45,972 bases of DNA from Gemmatimonadota bacterium (GTDB taxonomy: Bacteria; Gemmatimonadota; Gemmatimonadetes; Gemmatimonadales; GWC2-71-9). The stretch spans positions 1 to 45,972 of the forward strand of contig JANXXJ010000145.1 of NCBI GenBank assembly GCA_025350665.1, written 5' to 3'. Shown piece after piece: positions 1 to 6,878 of this stretch (within the stretch, counting starts at the first letter, position 1; the number at the start of each line of letters is the position of its first letter). The notes beneath the pieces were generated by a model. That model had not been told where the DNA came from and made no database searches. It saw only the letters and a list, made by a program, of their open reading frames with translations. The translations under genes and the position numbers were made by a program.

Positions 1-130
1 GCGGCGCGCCGACCTTCACGAATTCGGCCACCACACCTTCGTGACGACTGTTGACTTCCTCGATAAACGCCGGGGGCCAACTCCATTCCCGGCCCACGAT
101 CAAGCCGACTTTCCTGACATCCGATGCCAT
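1..130 (-). CDS. Partial ATP-grasp-like protein, N-terminus only
   Basis: An open frame runs from an ATG at 128-130 off the left edge of the window without a stop. The 43 visible residues begin MASDVRKVGLIVGREWSWPP and continue with a predicted helix rich in charged residues. The pattern of a short beta strand (VGLIVG), then REWSWPP and AFIEEVN, resembles from memory the N-terminus of ATP-grasp superfamily proteins that sit beside esterases in several bacterial genomes. No catalytic residue is visible because those parts lie outside the window. It lies 121 bp downstream of the esterase on the same strand, so the two may share a transcript. AGGTGA just before the start is a weak ribosome-binding site. 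The reading frame is fairly certain; the family is tentative. Confidence 0.5.
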   Translation of the reverse strand, partial: MASDVRKVGLIVGREWSWPPAFIEEVNSRHEGVVAEFVKVGAP

Positions 131-251
131 GGGTCACCTGACTTGGAGAAGAGCGCCAATGCCGTGTCCAGCGCGAATTTACGCCAACCCGAGGCAACCG
201 GGAAGCGGGTTGATCACGGCGCTGCCCGTTTCAACCCGGGAGCCCTGGTTG

Positions 252-1076
252 CTAGCCCAAGGGGGTCCCGACGACAAACGGCAGGGCGCGGCTGACCCTC
301 CGTCCCCAGGTTGCCTCATTGTGGGTACCAAACTCGTCCTCGACGTAGTCAAGATCGACGCCGGTTGCCATGCCGTCTTCCAGCAGATGATCGCGGAGCC
401 GGCGAACATCGCTGATGGCGGTGCCCGGTTCGTCGAGGCCGATGTCGAGATAGAGGCGGCGGGCGAGCCGGGTTCGGGTGGTGGTGAGGTAGTCCAGCAC
501 GGCCGTCCGGCCGAACCATATCGACGGGCTCAGCACTCCCGCGGCGCCAAAGATGTCGGGGTGCCGGTAGAGCCCGTACAGACTGATCAAGCCGCCCATG
601 GACGAGCCTGCGATCGAGGTTCCCTCCCGGCCGGGCTGGGTCCGGAAATCCCGGTCGATCATCGGCTTCAGCGTCTGCGTCACGAACCGCAGATATCGAT
701 CACCGCCGCCCCCACCTCGCCTCGGCTGGGGAAACGGGCTGTACTCGTAGAGCCGGTGCCGCCCCGCGTTCGCGATACCAACGACAATGGCTTCGACCCC
801 TCGGGAAGCGAGCTCCGCCAGGGTTTCGGTGAGCCGCCAGTCCCCCGCATACGCGGTGGCAGGGTCGAAGAGGTTCTGGCCGTCCTGCATGTAGACCACG
901 GGGTAACGTCGGCTTCCGCTGTCATACGACAGGGGCAGGGCCACGACGATATCACGGAAATTCCGCAGTTCGGGGCTCAGAACCCGCCGGCGGATGACCA
1001 ACGGGATTGGGGCCGCCTCGGCGGACCGGTACGGTTCCCACGTCGTGGCGATTGCTTGGGGTCGGGAGTGGGGCAT
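252..1076 (-). CDS. Alpha/beta hydrolase, putative esterase (enterochelin-esterase type)
   Basis: The product is a 274-residue serine hydrolase of the putative esterase family (PF00756: esterase D and Fes-like enzymes). The fold is visible as the strand YPVVYMQDGQNLF near residue 60, the nucleophile elbow GSSMGG near residue 155 with Ser as nucleophile, and the His-containing segment FGTHNEATW near the C-terminus that would supply the catalytic His. There is no signal peptide, so it is probably cytoplasmic. The chosen ATG is at 1074-1076; a TTG five codons upstream (1089-1091) is also possible and neither has a strong ribosome-binding site. The substrate cannot be read from the sequence. A TonB receptor lies on the same strand 0.8 kb away, which makes a ferric-siderophore esterase conceivable, but family members also hydrolyse acyl esters and polysaccharide acetyls. 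Confidence 0.85.
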   Translation of the reverse strand: MPHSRPQAIATTWEPYRSAEAAPIPLVIRRRVLSPELRNFRDIVVALPLSYDSGSRRYPVVYMQDGQNLFDPATAYAGDWRLTETLAELASRGVEAIVVGIANAGRHRLYEYSPFPQPRRGGGGGDRYLRFVTQTLKPMIDRDFRTQPGREGTSIAGSSMGGLISLYGLYRHPDIFGAAGVLSPSIWFGRTAVLDYLTTTRTRLARRLYLDIGLDEPGTAISDVRRLRDHLLEDGMATGVDLDYVEDEFGTHNEATWGRRVSRALPFVVGTPLG

Positions 1077-1168
1077 CGGCTGCCGGGTCAATCTAGTCGG
1101 GCCCGGTCGTGGTTGTTCCCGACGGCGCCATCCCCTATTCTCTTCCCTACCTTCCTGGGAGTGTTGCC

Positions 1169-1819
1169 ATGATCCGTCGACTCGTCCCGGCCGTGACCCT
1201 CCTGATGGCGCTGGCGCCCGGAGTGCTGCTGGGCCAGAAGACCGGCGTGGCCGTTACGCCATTCTTCGGGTTGACGGTCCCCGGGAAATTGCTGTTGCTG
1301 CGGCCCGGGCTGGATCCGGCGATCCAGGCCGAGAAACAGGCGGTGCTGGGCTTGATCGGCGGCCGGATCAATATCGGCCTTACCCGGTCAGTCGAGTTCC
1401 AGGGTGATATGGGATATGGCTCCAGCGGCCTCAAAGTGGCGAGTCTGGCGGCTCCTTCGGGCACCAAAGCCAGCGTCCTTACGATGAGTGGCGAGCTGGT
1501 CTACCGGAACAAGCCGGCGGTCGAACCGTTCTCCCTGACGCTGCACGGCGGCGTTGGCGCGGTCCACCGGTCGTTCTCCGAGAACACCGGGACGATGACG
1601 GCGCTCCGGGCCAAGACGAATGTCGGGGCCGTCTTCGGCGCCGGCTTCAATTTCCGGGCATCCCGCCGGATGGCCGTCGTTATCGGAATCGATGATTTCA
1701 TCTACAACGCCAGCTTCACCCTGGCCACGGGCAGCCAGGTCGCCGGTGTCACCCAGCCGCTGACCCAGAATGACGTGCGGGTAAGCCTCGGGTTCCGGGT
1801 GGCAATCGCGGGCCAATGA
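1169..1819 (+). CDS. Exported small outer-membrane beta-barrel-like protein
   Basis: This 216-residue protein starts with a classic signal peptide (MIRRLVPAVTLLMALAPG, cleavage probably after VLLGQ or nearby). The rest alternates polar and hydrophobic residues in short strands, and each strand pair is joined by a Gly/Ser/Thr-rich turn. This is the pattern of an 8-stranded outer-membrane barrel; the final strand NDVRVSLGFRVAIAGQ fits a barrel end although the last residue is not aromatic. The ATG at 1169 is preferred over an upstream GTG at 1109 because it places the signal peptide at the N-terminus and has GGGAG 8 bases upstream. The gene is monocistronic and converges with the TonB receptor, with 16 bases between stops. 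No specific function is recognised. Confidence 0.75.
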   Translation: MIRRLVPAVTLLMALAPGVLLGQKTGVAVTPFFGLTVPGKLLLLRPGLDPAIQAEKQAVLGLIGGRINIGLTRSVEFQGDMGYGSSGLKVASLAAPSGTKASVLTMSGELVYRNKPAVEPFSLTLHGGVGAVHRSFSENTGTMTALRAKTNVGAVFGAGFNFRASRRMAVVIGIDDFIYNASFTLATGSQVAGVTQPLTQNDVRVSLGFRVAIAGQ

Positions 1820-1835
1820 CGATCGAGGTCGCTGA

Positions 1836-4379
1836 CTAGAAGCGGGTCGTCAAGCCGGCCAGGATCCGACGCCCGTTCACGGAACCGCCGTAGATCGAAT
1901 AGCGCTGCTGGTCGAAGATGTTGTTCCCCGTCGCGTAGATGCGCAGGCCGTTGCTGATGGCGTAGGCGATGTTCGCGTCCACCGTCGTCTGCGGTTCGAT
2001 CCATCCTGCAAAGACTCCCGCCGCCCAGTCGAACCCCTGGGCCGATCGCAACGTCATCCCGGCGTCGATGCCCTTCCGGCCGGCGTAGGTGAGCGAAACG
2101 TTGCCCTTGGCCCGGGGCGTGTTCGGCAGGAGCTGGTCGCCGGCGAGTTGCTCGGTGATGTCGAAACGGAAGATCGAGAGCGAGCCATCGGCCCGGATCT
2201 CGGGCGAGATCTGGTATCCGGCCCCGATTTCGACGCCGTACTGGGTGGCCTTGCCGGCATTGGCATACGAGAGGACGATGGCCGACCTGCCATTCTCGAG
2301 CCGGGTCAGGCCTCGCCCGGCCGTTGCCGTCGCCGGGTTACCCAACAGGGCTCCGCGGATGGCGCCTTCGACGGCGGCGCGGGCCGCGGCGGGCACGGCC
2401 GCCGGTGCGGTCCAGGCCGGGAAGGCCGGGTTGACGCCGGGCAACAGGTCGGTGACGAAATTCGTGAGGGTGTTCAGGTAACCATCGACCGTCACGTAGA
2501 ACTTGCTGGTCAGGTCGCCGCGATAGCCGAGTTCGAGGCCGGTGTTCTTCTCCACCTGCAGGTTGCTGTTGCCGCGGGCCCGAACCGGTACCGCCGCGCT
2601 GTTGTCGAACAGTGCCCCGGCCGGCACACCGCCGAGCAATGGGCCGAGCGTCGCGTTGGCGCGCAGCGCGGTCTCGAGGGCGGTGAAGTTCGCCGGCGGG
2701 CCGGCGGCAACGTTCAGGAAAAACTCCGAATAGTTCGGGGTCTGGAACGCCTTGTTGAGGGTCAGCCGGATCGAATGGTGATCGTTCGGCGCGAACACGA
2801 GGGCGGCCTTCGGCGAAAACTGGGCGTCGATTAATCCGCCAAGATCGAATCGCGCCGCGGCGACGGCCTTGAGCTTGCCACTGAGCCGGTATTCGAGCTG
2901 ACTGAACGCCGCATAGTAGTTGTCCGACCGGTCGTCGTTGCCGGACCCTATGAGGGTCCGCTGGGTGTTGAGGCTGTAGTTTCGGAAGGAGGCGCCCAGA
3001 ACGAACCGGCCGCGGTCGTCCGCGAACTTGTTGTTCTGCTGTCCCTCGAAGTGGAAGACGTTGGATCGCTCCTCGAGGCCCGCGCCCGAGGCGAGCGAGT
3101 ACTGCGGCTCTCTGGTGTCTCGGCCATTCCAGTAGGCCATCAAGCTGTAGTTCCTGGCGGCGAAATTGAAACGGGCGTACGGGCGAACGGACTTGGTGAT
3201 CTGAACCCGGCCGATACCCGTAACGGCGATCTCGTTCTCCGCCTGGGCGCCGCCGATCTCGGCTGTGGCAACGGCGCCGTTGTCGGTGTAGTAGTCCAGC
3301 CGGGCCGATCCATACATGGTCTTGATCGGATCTCTGTTGCCCAGGGCGGCTCCGGTGGCCGGGTCGATGGTCTGTCCGTTCAGCGCCCGGAGTTCACGCC
3401 GGGCACAGCTCGAGCAGCTCGCGCGAAACGTCAATGAATCCGATGCAGCCGTGTACTCGGACCTGAGTCCGCTTCCATCGAGCAGGGAACGTGAACGCGA
3501 CCACGTATCGCTGCGGTAGGAGCCGCCGTTCAGCCGGTATCCGATCCGCCCGCCCCACAGGAGACCCGCGTGGCGGAGATCGCCCTTGATGGTCGAGAGT
3601 TCTCCGCCGCCCAGGCTCAGTTTGGTGCCGACGACCTCGCGGGCCGATGGGGTCTTGATGTTGAGCACGCCCGCGTAGGCGTTGGCCCCGTAAAGGGCGG
3701 ACCCGGGTCCCCGGACGAATTCCATCGAGGAAATGTCCTCCGTGGGCACCGGGAGAGAGGTCCATTCCTGGCTGCCGAGGAACGCCGTCGCCACGTCGCG
3801 GCCATCAACCAGCACCAGGACGCGGCGATTGAGTGACGAGTTGAAGCCGCGGGCATTGACGTTGAAATCATTGACGCCACTCTGGGCGAGATCGACACCG
3901 GGAACATTGGCGAGCGCGAGTGGCGCCTGGCCGGAGATCGATGTGGACTGCAGGATCCGCGGATCGATCACAGTGACGGCCGCCGGGGCCTCGACGGCTC
4001 GTTCCGGCACTTTCGAGGCGCTCTCGACGATCAGGTCGTTGAGCGCGACGGGCTGCGCTTCCATTTTGGCGTCGGCCGTCACGATGCCGCCGGCCGTGAC
4101 CGTGACGGCGACTTCCGTTGGTTTGTACCCCAGCCAGCGGAAGACCAGCGTCTGAGACCCGGTGGGGACTCGATCGATCGTGTACTTGCCGCTGGTGTTG
4201 GTGTTGGCCCGGGTGCCTACGCCCCGTACGACGATGACAACGCCGGCAAGCGGTGCGCCGTCGTCGGCCCGCGTGACGGTTCCCTGAATGATTCCCATTC
4301 CCTGGGCGGCCGCTCGGGGAACAACAAACGCCAAGCACAGGCTGGCGACCCCGCCAGCCGAACACAGCAATCGCATCAT
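1836..4379 (-). CDS. TonB-dependent receptor with carboxypeptidase-regulatory-like domain
   Basis: This 847-residue outer-membrane active transporter has a signal peptide (about residues 1-25, ending AAAQ), then a carboxypeptidase D regulatory-like beta-sandwich (about 28-110, beginning GIIQGTVTRADDGAPLAGV). The plug domain (about 125-235) contains NDFNVNARGFNSS and the VLVDGRD and VRGPGSALYG motifs. The beta-barrel runs to a terminal Phe (LAGLTTRF), the usual signature for BAM insertion. A CSSC pair in the barrel (SCSSCARRE) may form a loop disulfide. The ligand is not determined by sequence. It lies 140 bp downstream of the propeller gene and the Rrf2 regulator on the same strand, all divergent from the nos operon, so a copper or organometal ligand is possible (compare NosA, the TonB receptor of some denitrifiers); the nearby esterase instead suggests a siderophore. 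GAGGATC precedes the start. Confidence 0.92.
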   Translation of the reverse strand: MMRLLCSAGGVASLCLAFVVPRAAAQGMGIIQGTVTRADDGAPLAGVVIVVRGVGTRANTNTSGKYTIDRVPTGSQTLVFRWLGYKPTEVAVTVTAGGIVTADAKMEAQPVALNDLIVESASKVPERAVEAPAAVTVIDPRILQSTSISGQAPLALANVPGVDLAQSGVNDFNVNARGFNSSLNRRVLVLVDGRDVATAFLGSQEWTSLPVPTEDISSMEFVRGPGSALYGANAYAGVLNIKTPSAREVVGTKLSLGGGELSTIKGDLRHAGLLWGGRIGYRLNGGSYRSDTWSRSRSLLDGSGLRSEYTAASDSLTFRASCSSCARRELRALNGQTIDPATGAALGNRDPIKTMYGSARLDYYTDNGAVATAEIGGAQAENEIAVTGIGRVQITKSVRPYARFNFAARNYSLMAYWNGRDTREPQYSLASGAGLEERSNVFHFEGQQNNKFADDRGRFVLGASFRNYSLNTQRTLIGSGNDDRSDNYYAAFSQLEYRLSGKLKAVAAARFDLGGLIDAQFSPKAALVFAPNDHHSIRLTLNKAFQTPNYSEFFLNVAAGPPANFTALETALRANATLGPLLGGVPAGALFDNSAAVPVRARGNSNLQVEKNTGLELGYRGDLTSKFYVTVDGYLNTLTNFVTDLLPGVNPAFPAWTAPAAVPAAARAAVEGAIRGALLGNPATATAGRGLTRLENGRSAIVLSYANAGKATQYGVEIGAGYQISPEIRADGSLSIFRFDITEQLAGDQLLPNTPRAKGNVSLTYAGRKGIDAGMTLRSAQGFDWAAGVFAGWIEPQTTVDANIAYAISNGLRIYATGNNIFDQQRYSIYGGSVNGRRILAGLTTRF

Positions 4380-4519
4380 GATCCTCGACCTTCTCGGGTG
4401 GATCGTCGGGGCGGCCCCCTTCTTTGCTGGATTCTGCTCCGCACCAGCGCGGGTTATTGCCCTGCACTCTCAGGTTGGGCGAAGAAAGTGCATCCCGAAT
4501 CGAGAGGGGGCAAGGGGAG

Positions 4520-5707
4520 CTACTGTCCGAGCGCGACCCTCGTCACCTGAACCCGCGCCGTCGTTTGAGGCCCGCCCGCGATGGCCACGTACGCAATCCA
4601 GAGGTCATTGCCAACGACGGCTGTCCGAGGGAATCCAGCGTCGCGAGCCCGACTGGCCCGACCGACCGCCTGCGCCGAACCGGGGCCCCGCGGCCCAACG
4701 GTGCGGACCATCCACGTGGCGCCATCGGCCTCGGTTTCGAGCCACACCAGCGCCCCTCGGCCCGGTCCGGTCATCTGAAAATGAACCCGCCCCATGGTAT
4801 GCCCGTTGTCGGCCCTGGTCGGGGCGCCGAACGTGGCCCCGCCGTCCCGGGAGAACGCCACCTTGACCGCCGGGGTGCCGCCCGCTCCGGTAAACCAGGC
4901 GACGCCCACCTCATTGCCGATCGCGGACACCGAAGGTCCATTCACGGGACAGGCTTTCCAGACCCAGTGATCGTTGGCCACAAGCCTGGGGCTGGTCCAC
5001 CGACCGCCGACCTCCCGGACCACGGCGATATCGCGCACCTCGTCCGCGGAACGGTCCCGGTAGGCCGCGATCAGTCCGCCCGCGGTACTCGCCAGCGATA
5101 CCTGGCAACATTCGCAGGTCCGGGAATCCAGCACCTGTTCGCCGTCGAGCCGGCCGTCGGCCCGAAGTACCGCCGCGCGCACTGACATCGCTCCTCCGGA
5201 GTCCACCATCTGGCGGCCGTCGAGCCAGGCCAGAGCGACCGACCCGTCACCTCTCGGCACCATCGACACAAATCCGTGTTCGGTGGGCGTTCCGTCGCGA
5301 TTGACGGTGATGGGAGCCGTCCAGGTTCGGCCCCGGTCTTTCGTGGTCGCCAGGCGGATGTCGTAGGCGTACGACCTGGCCGCGTTCTTTTCGAGCCAGT
5401 GGACCACCCAGGTACCGCGAGTCGTCTCGACGATGGAGGGGAAGTCCGCCCAGTTGACGAACAGGCGATCGCTATCCACGGCAGTCACCGGCTCGGACCA
5501 TCGTCCGTTCTGCGTGGTGGCGACCCGCAGGGCGAAACGATGGTCTGGCCGCGGCTCGAACCAGCTCAGGAGCAGTTCTCCACGGGGGGTCTTGGTCAGG
5601 AAGGGTTTCGAGCTGCCGGGCGGCCCGCTCCACTCCGAGGGTAACGTCCGGTCGGTCCGCGCGGTGGCGGCAAGGCCCAGCAGCGAGGCGAGCATGAGGC
5701 GGCGCAT
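4520..5707 (-). CDS. Exported sialidase-fold beta-propeller protein with CxCC motif
   Basis: This 395-residue protein has an N-terminal signal sequence (MRRLMLASLLGLAATA) and a series of BNR/Asp-box-like repeats such as TKDRGRTWTAP and SRDGGATFGAP, typical of the six-bladed sialidase-superfamily propeller. Distinctive cysteines are CECC at residues 198-201 and a Cys at 253 in KACPVNGP. From memory both motifs recur together in a wide group of bacterial proteins annotated as exo-alpha-sialidase; four clustered thiols in an exported protein suggest metal (possibly copper) or disulfide chemistry rather than glycosidase activity. The ATG at 5705 was chosen because it gives the signal peptide; the open frame continues upstream but overlaps the regulator. 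It lies 23 bp downstream of the Rrf2 gene, probably in the same transcript. Sialidase activity is unsupported. Confidence 0.8.
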   Translation of the reverse strand: MRRLMLASLLGLAATARTDRTLPSEWSGPPGSSKPFLTKTPRGELLLSWFEPRPDHRFALRVATTQNGRWSEPVTAVDSDRLFVNWADFPSIVETTRGTWVVHWLEKNAARSYAYDIRLATTKDRGRTWTAPITVNRDGTPTEHGFVSMVPRGDGSVALAWLDGRQMVDSGGAMSVRAAVLRADGRLDGEQVLDSRTCECCQVSLASTAGGLIAAYRDRSADEVRDIAVVREVGGRWTSPRLVANDHWVWKACPVNGPSVSAIGNEVGVAWFTGAGGTPAVKVAFSRDGGATFGAPTRADNGHTMGRVHFQMTGPGRGALVWLETEADGATWMVRTVGPRGPGSAQAVGRASRARDAGFPRTAVVGNDLWIAYVAIAGGPQTTARVQVTRVALGQ

Positions 5708-5730
5708 GGTCGGAATCTGCCTTCCCGGGC

Positions 5731-6195
5731 TCAATCGGTCACCCGGCCGTCGAGCGCCCGAGCCAGCACGGCCGAATTGGGCCACCGGGTCCGGCTCCGG
5801 GCCAGGTCCGCGAGGGTTGTCCCTCGGAAGAACCGGACGATTCGTTCGCCGATCGCTTTCCACGCCTCGTGCGCTGCGCAGGGCTGACGGTCGTTGCAGA
5901 CCGACTGGCCCAGCAGGCATCGCCGGGTCCCGGCGAAATGTTCAAAGGGTTCGACGACATCGTACAGGGTGAGGTTTGTGGCCGGCCGGGCGAGCCGGAA
6001 ACCGCCGTGTTTGCCCCGGACGGATTCCAGAACGCCTGCGCGCACGAGTTGCGACAGCGTCTTCGACAGATAGTTGCGCGGAATGCCCAGGGCTTTGGCC
6101 AGGACTGTCACGTCCAGCGGGCCGGGGTCCGCGTGCTGGGCCAGCAGAGTTGCCGCCCGGAGCGCGTATTCAGAGGTCTGCGACAGGATCGGCAT
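5731..6195 (-). CDS. Rrf2-family transcriptional regulator (NsrR/IscR-like, Fe-S type)
   Basis: This 154-residue winged-helix regulator has the Rrf2 N-terminal signature SQTSEYALRAATLLA, a recognition region around IPRNYLSKTLSQL, and the wing ESVRGKHGGFRLAR. Three cysteines at residues 93, 100 and 106 (C-x6-C-x5-C) match in number and place the Fe-S ligands of NsrR and IscR, which use C-x4/5-C-x5-C; the first spacing is one residue longer than usual. NsrR senses nitric oxide and IscR senses Fe-S status. Its position, divergent from the nos operon, suggests NO- or redox-dependent control of that operon and of itself. A 23-bp pseudo-palindrome begins 10 bases before the start. It probably also co-transcribes the downstream propeller and perhaps the TonB receptor. 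The family is certain; the signal sensed is inference. Confidence 0.9.
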   Translation of the reverse strand: MPILSQTSEYALRAATLLAQHADPGPLDVTVLAKALGIPRNYLSKTLSQLVRAGVLESVRGKHGGFRLARPATNLTLYDVVEPFEHFAGTRRCLLGQSVCNDRQPCAAHEAWKAIGERIVRFFRGTTLADLARSRTRWPNSAVLARALDGRVTD

Positions 6196-6204
6196 AAACC
6201 AGAT

Positions 6205-6227
6205 AAGACCATGATAATATGTGTTTT
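6205..6227. promoter_or_regulatory. Candidate Rrf2/NsrR operator
   Basis: A 23-bp AT-rich pseudo-palindrome lies in an otherwise GC-rich region, of the form AArAC-N4-AT-N-AT-N4-GTyTT, centred on 6216. The length and 11-1-11 geometry match known NsrR sites (AAGATGCATTT-type arms), although the arms match only in part. It begins 10 bases upstream of the Rrf2 start and contains a TATTAT -10-like hexamer read on the minus strand, so binding would fit autorepression. It is 135 bp from the first nos gene. This is seen by eye; no motif search was possible. Confidence 0.35.
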
Positions 6228-6321
6228 AAGCTACGCAACCCGTTATCCCGTAACAGTTCTGAAGGCCTTGTCATCTGAACTTCACGGTCGTTGGTTCGCC
6301 AAAACAGTAGCCTCTACCTCG

Positions 6322-6337
6322 TTGCAGGTGACTGCAA
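6322..6337. promoter_or_regulatory. Perfect 16-bp inverted repeat in nos leader
   Basis: The sequence TTGCAG-GTGA-CTGCAA is an exact dyad ending 24 bases before the ATG of the first nos gene. Read as TTGCA-N6-TGCAA it has the 5-6-5 spacing of CRP/FNR-superfamily sites, although the half-site is not the FNR consensus TTGAT. A second weaker dyad, GTTA-N5-TAAC, lies at 6242-6254. The position close to the start would suit a repressor site or a leader hairpin over the ribosome-binding region (GGGAG at about 6352). Which of these applies cannot be decided by eye. Confidence 0.4.
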
Positions 6338-6361
6338 ACCCACAGTGATCCGGGAGTTGGC

Positions 6362-6856
6362 ATGCGGGCCTTGTCTTGGCGGGAATGGTGGACGGTGACG
6401 GCGGTCCTGTTGGTTAGCGCGTGCGGCGGCGGCAAGGCTGGCGGTGGAGAGCCGGCGGCGCCGGCATCCGGCGCCGGGTCGGCAACCGATTTGAGTTCGT
6501 TCGAGCTGGAGCATGGCATTGGGCCGGTCAAGGAGGAGGTGACCCTCGGGACCCTGGATCAGGCGTTGCTGGCGAAGGGAACCGAGGTGTTCAAGGCCAA
6601 GTGCACCGCCTGCCACAAGATGGGCGAGAAGTATGTCGGTCCGGCGCTGGGTGAAGTGCTGACCCGCCGGACGCCGACCTATGTGATGAACATGATCCTC
6701 AATCCGAACGAAATGGTCGAGCGTCACCCGATCGCGAAGCAATTGCTGGCCGAGCACATGACGACGATGGCGAATCAGGGGCTGTCGGTCGACGAGGCCC
6801 GGGCTGTTGTCGAGTACCTGCGGACCCAAGCAAAGGGTACCGTCAAAACGAAGTGA
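6362..6856 (+). CDS. Lipoprotein monohaem cytochrome c of the nos cluster
   Basis: This 164-residue protein has a lipoprotein signal (VLLVSAC, Cys at residue 20), a Gly/Ala-rich linker, then a class I cytochrome c domain with one haem-binding CTACH motif near residue 80 (KCTACHKM). Candidate distal Met ligands lie in the C-terminal half, where several Met are present (MNMILNPNEM, HMTTMANQG). It ends 22 bp before nosZ and is almost certainly cotranscribed with it. In clade II nos clusters small c-type cytochromes replace the NosR electron route; the natural role here is to pass electrons from the respiratory chain (cytochrome bc or alternative complex III) to NosZ at the outer face of the membrane. 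GGGAG sits 5 bases before the ATG. This is a NosC-type role by context; I have not assigned a symbol because the NosC1/C2 names cover several families. Confidence 0.85.
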   Translation: MRALSWREWWTVTAVLLVSACGGGKAGGGEPAAPASGAGSATDLSSFELEHGIGPVKEEVTLGTLDQALLAKGTEVFKAKCTACHKMGEKYVGPALGEVLTRRTPTYVMNMILNPNEMVERHPIAKQLLAEHMTTMANQGLSVDEARAVVEYLRTQAKGTVKTK

Positions 6857-6878
6857 ACCACCGAGGAGGGATATCACG

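Noticed and set aside
51-1172. A 373-residue open frame on the plus strand over the esterase gene
   Set aside because: The minus-strand frame has the GSSMGG elbow and esterase fold motifs; the plus frame has none.
4520-5707. Sialidase enzymatic function for the propeller protein
   Set aside because: Asp-box-like repeats are visible, but I could not find the Arg triad or the Tyr/Glu nucleophile pair, and the CxCC motif points elsewhere.
6228-6361. A canonical FNR/DNR box (TTGAT-N4-ATCAA) before the nos operon
   Set aside because: TTGTCATCTGAAC near 6269 is only superficially similar and its spacing is wrong; only the TTGCA-N6-TGCAA dyad is symmetric.
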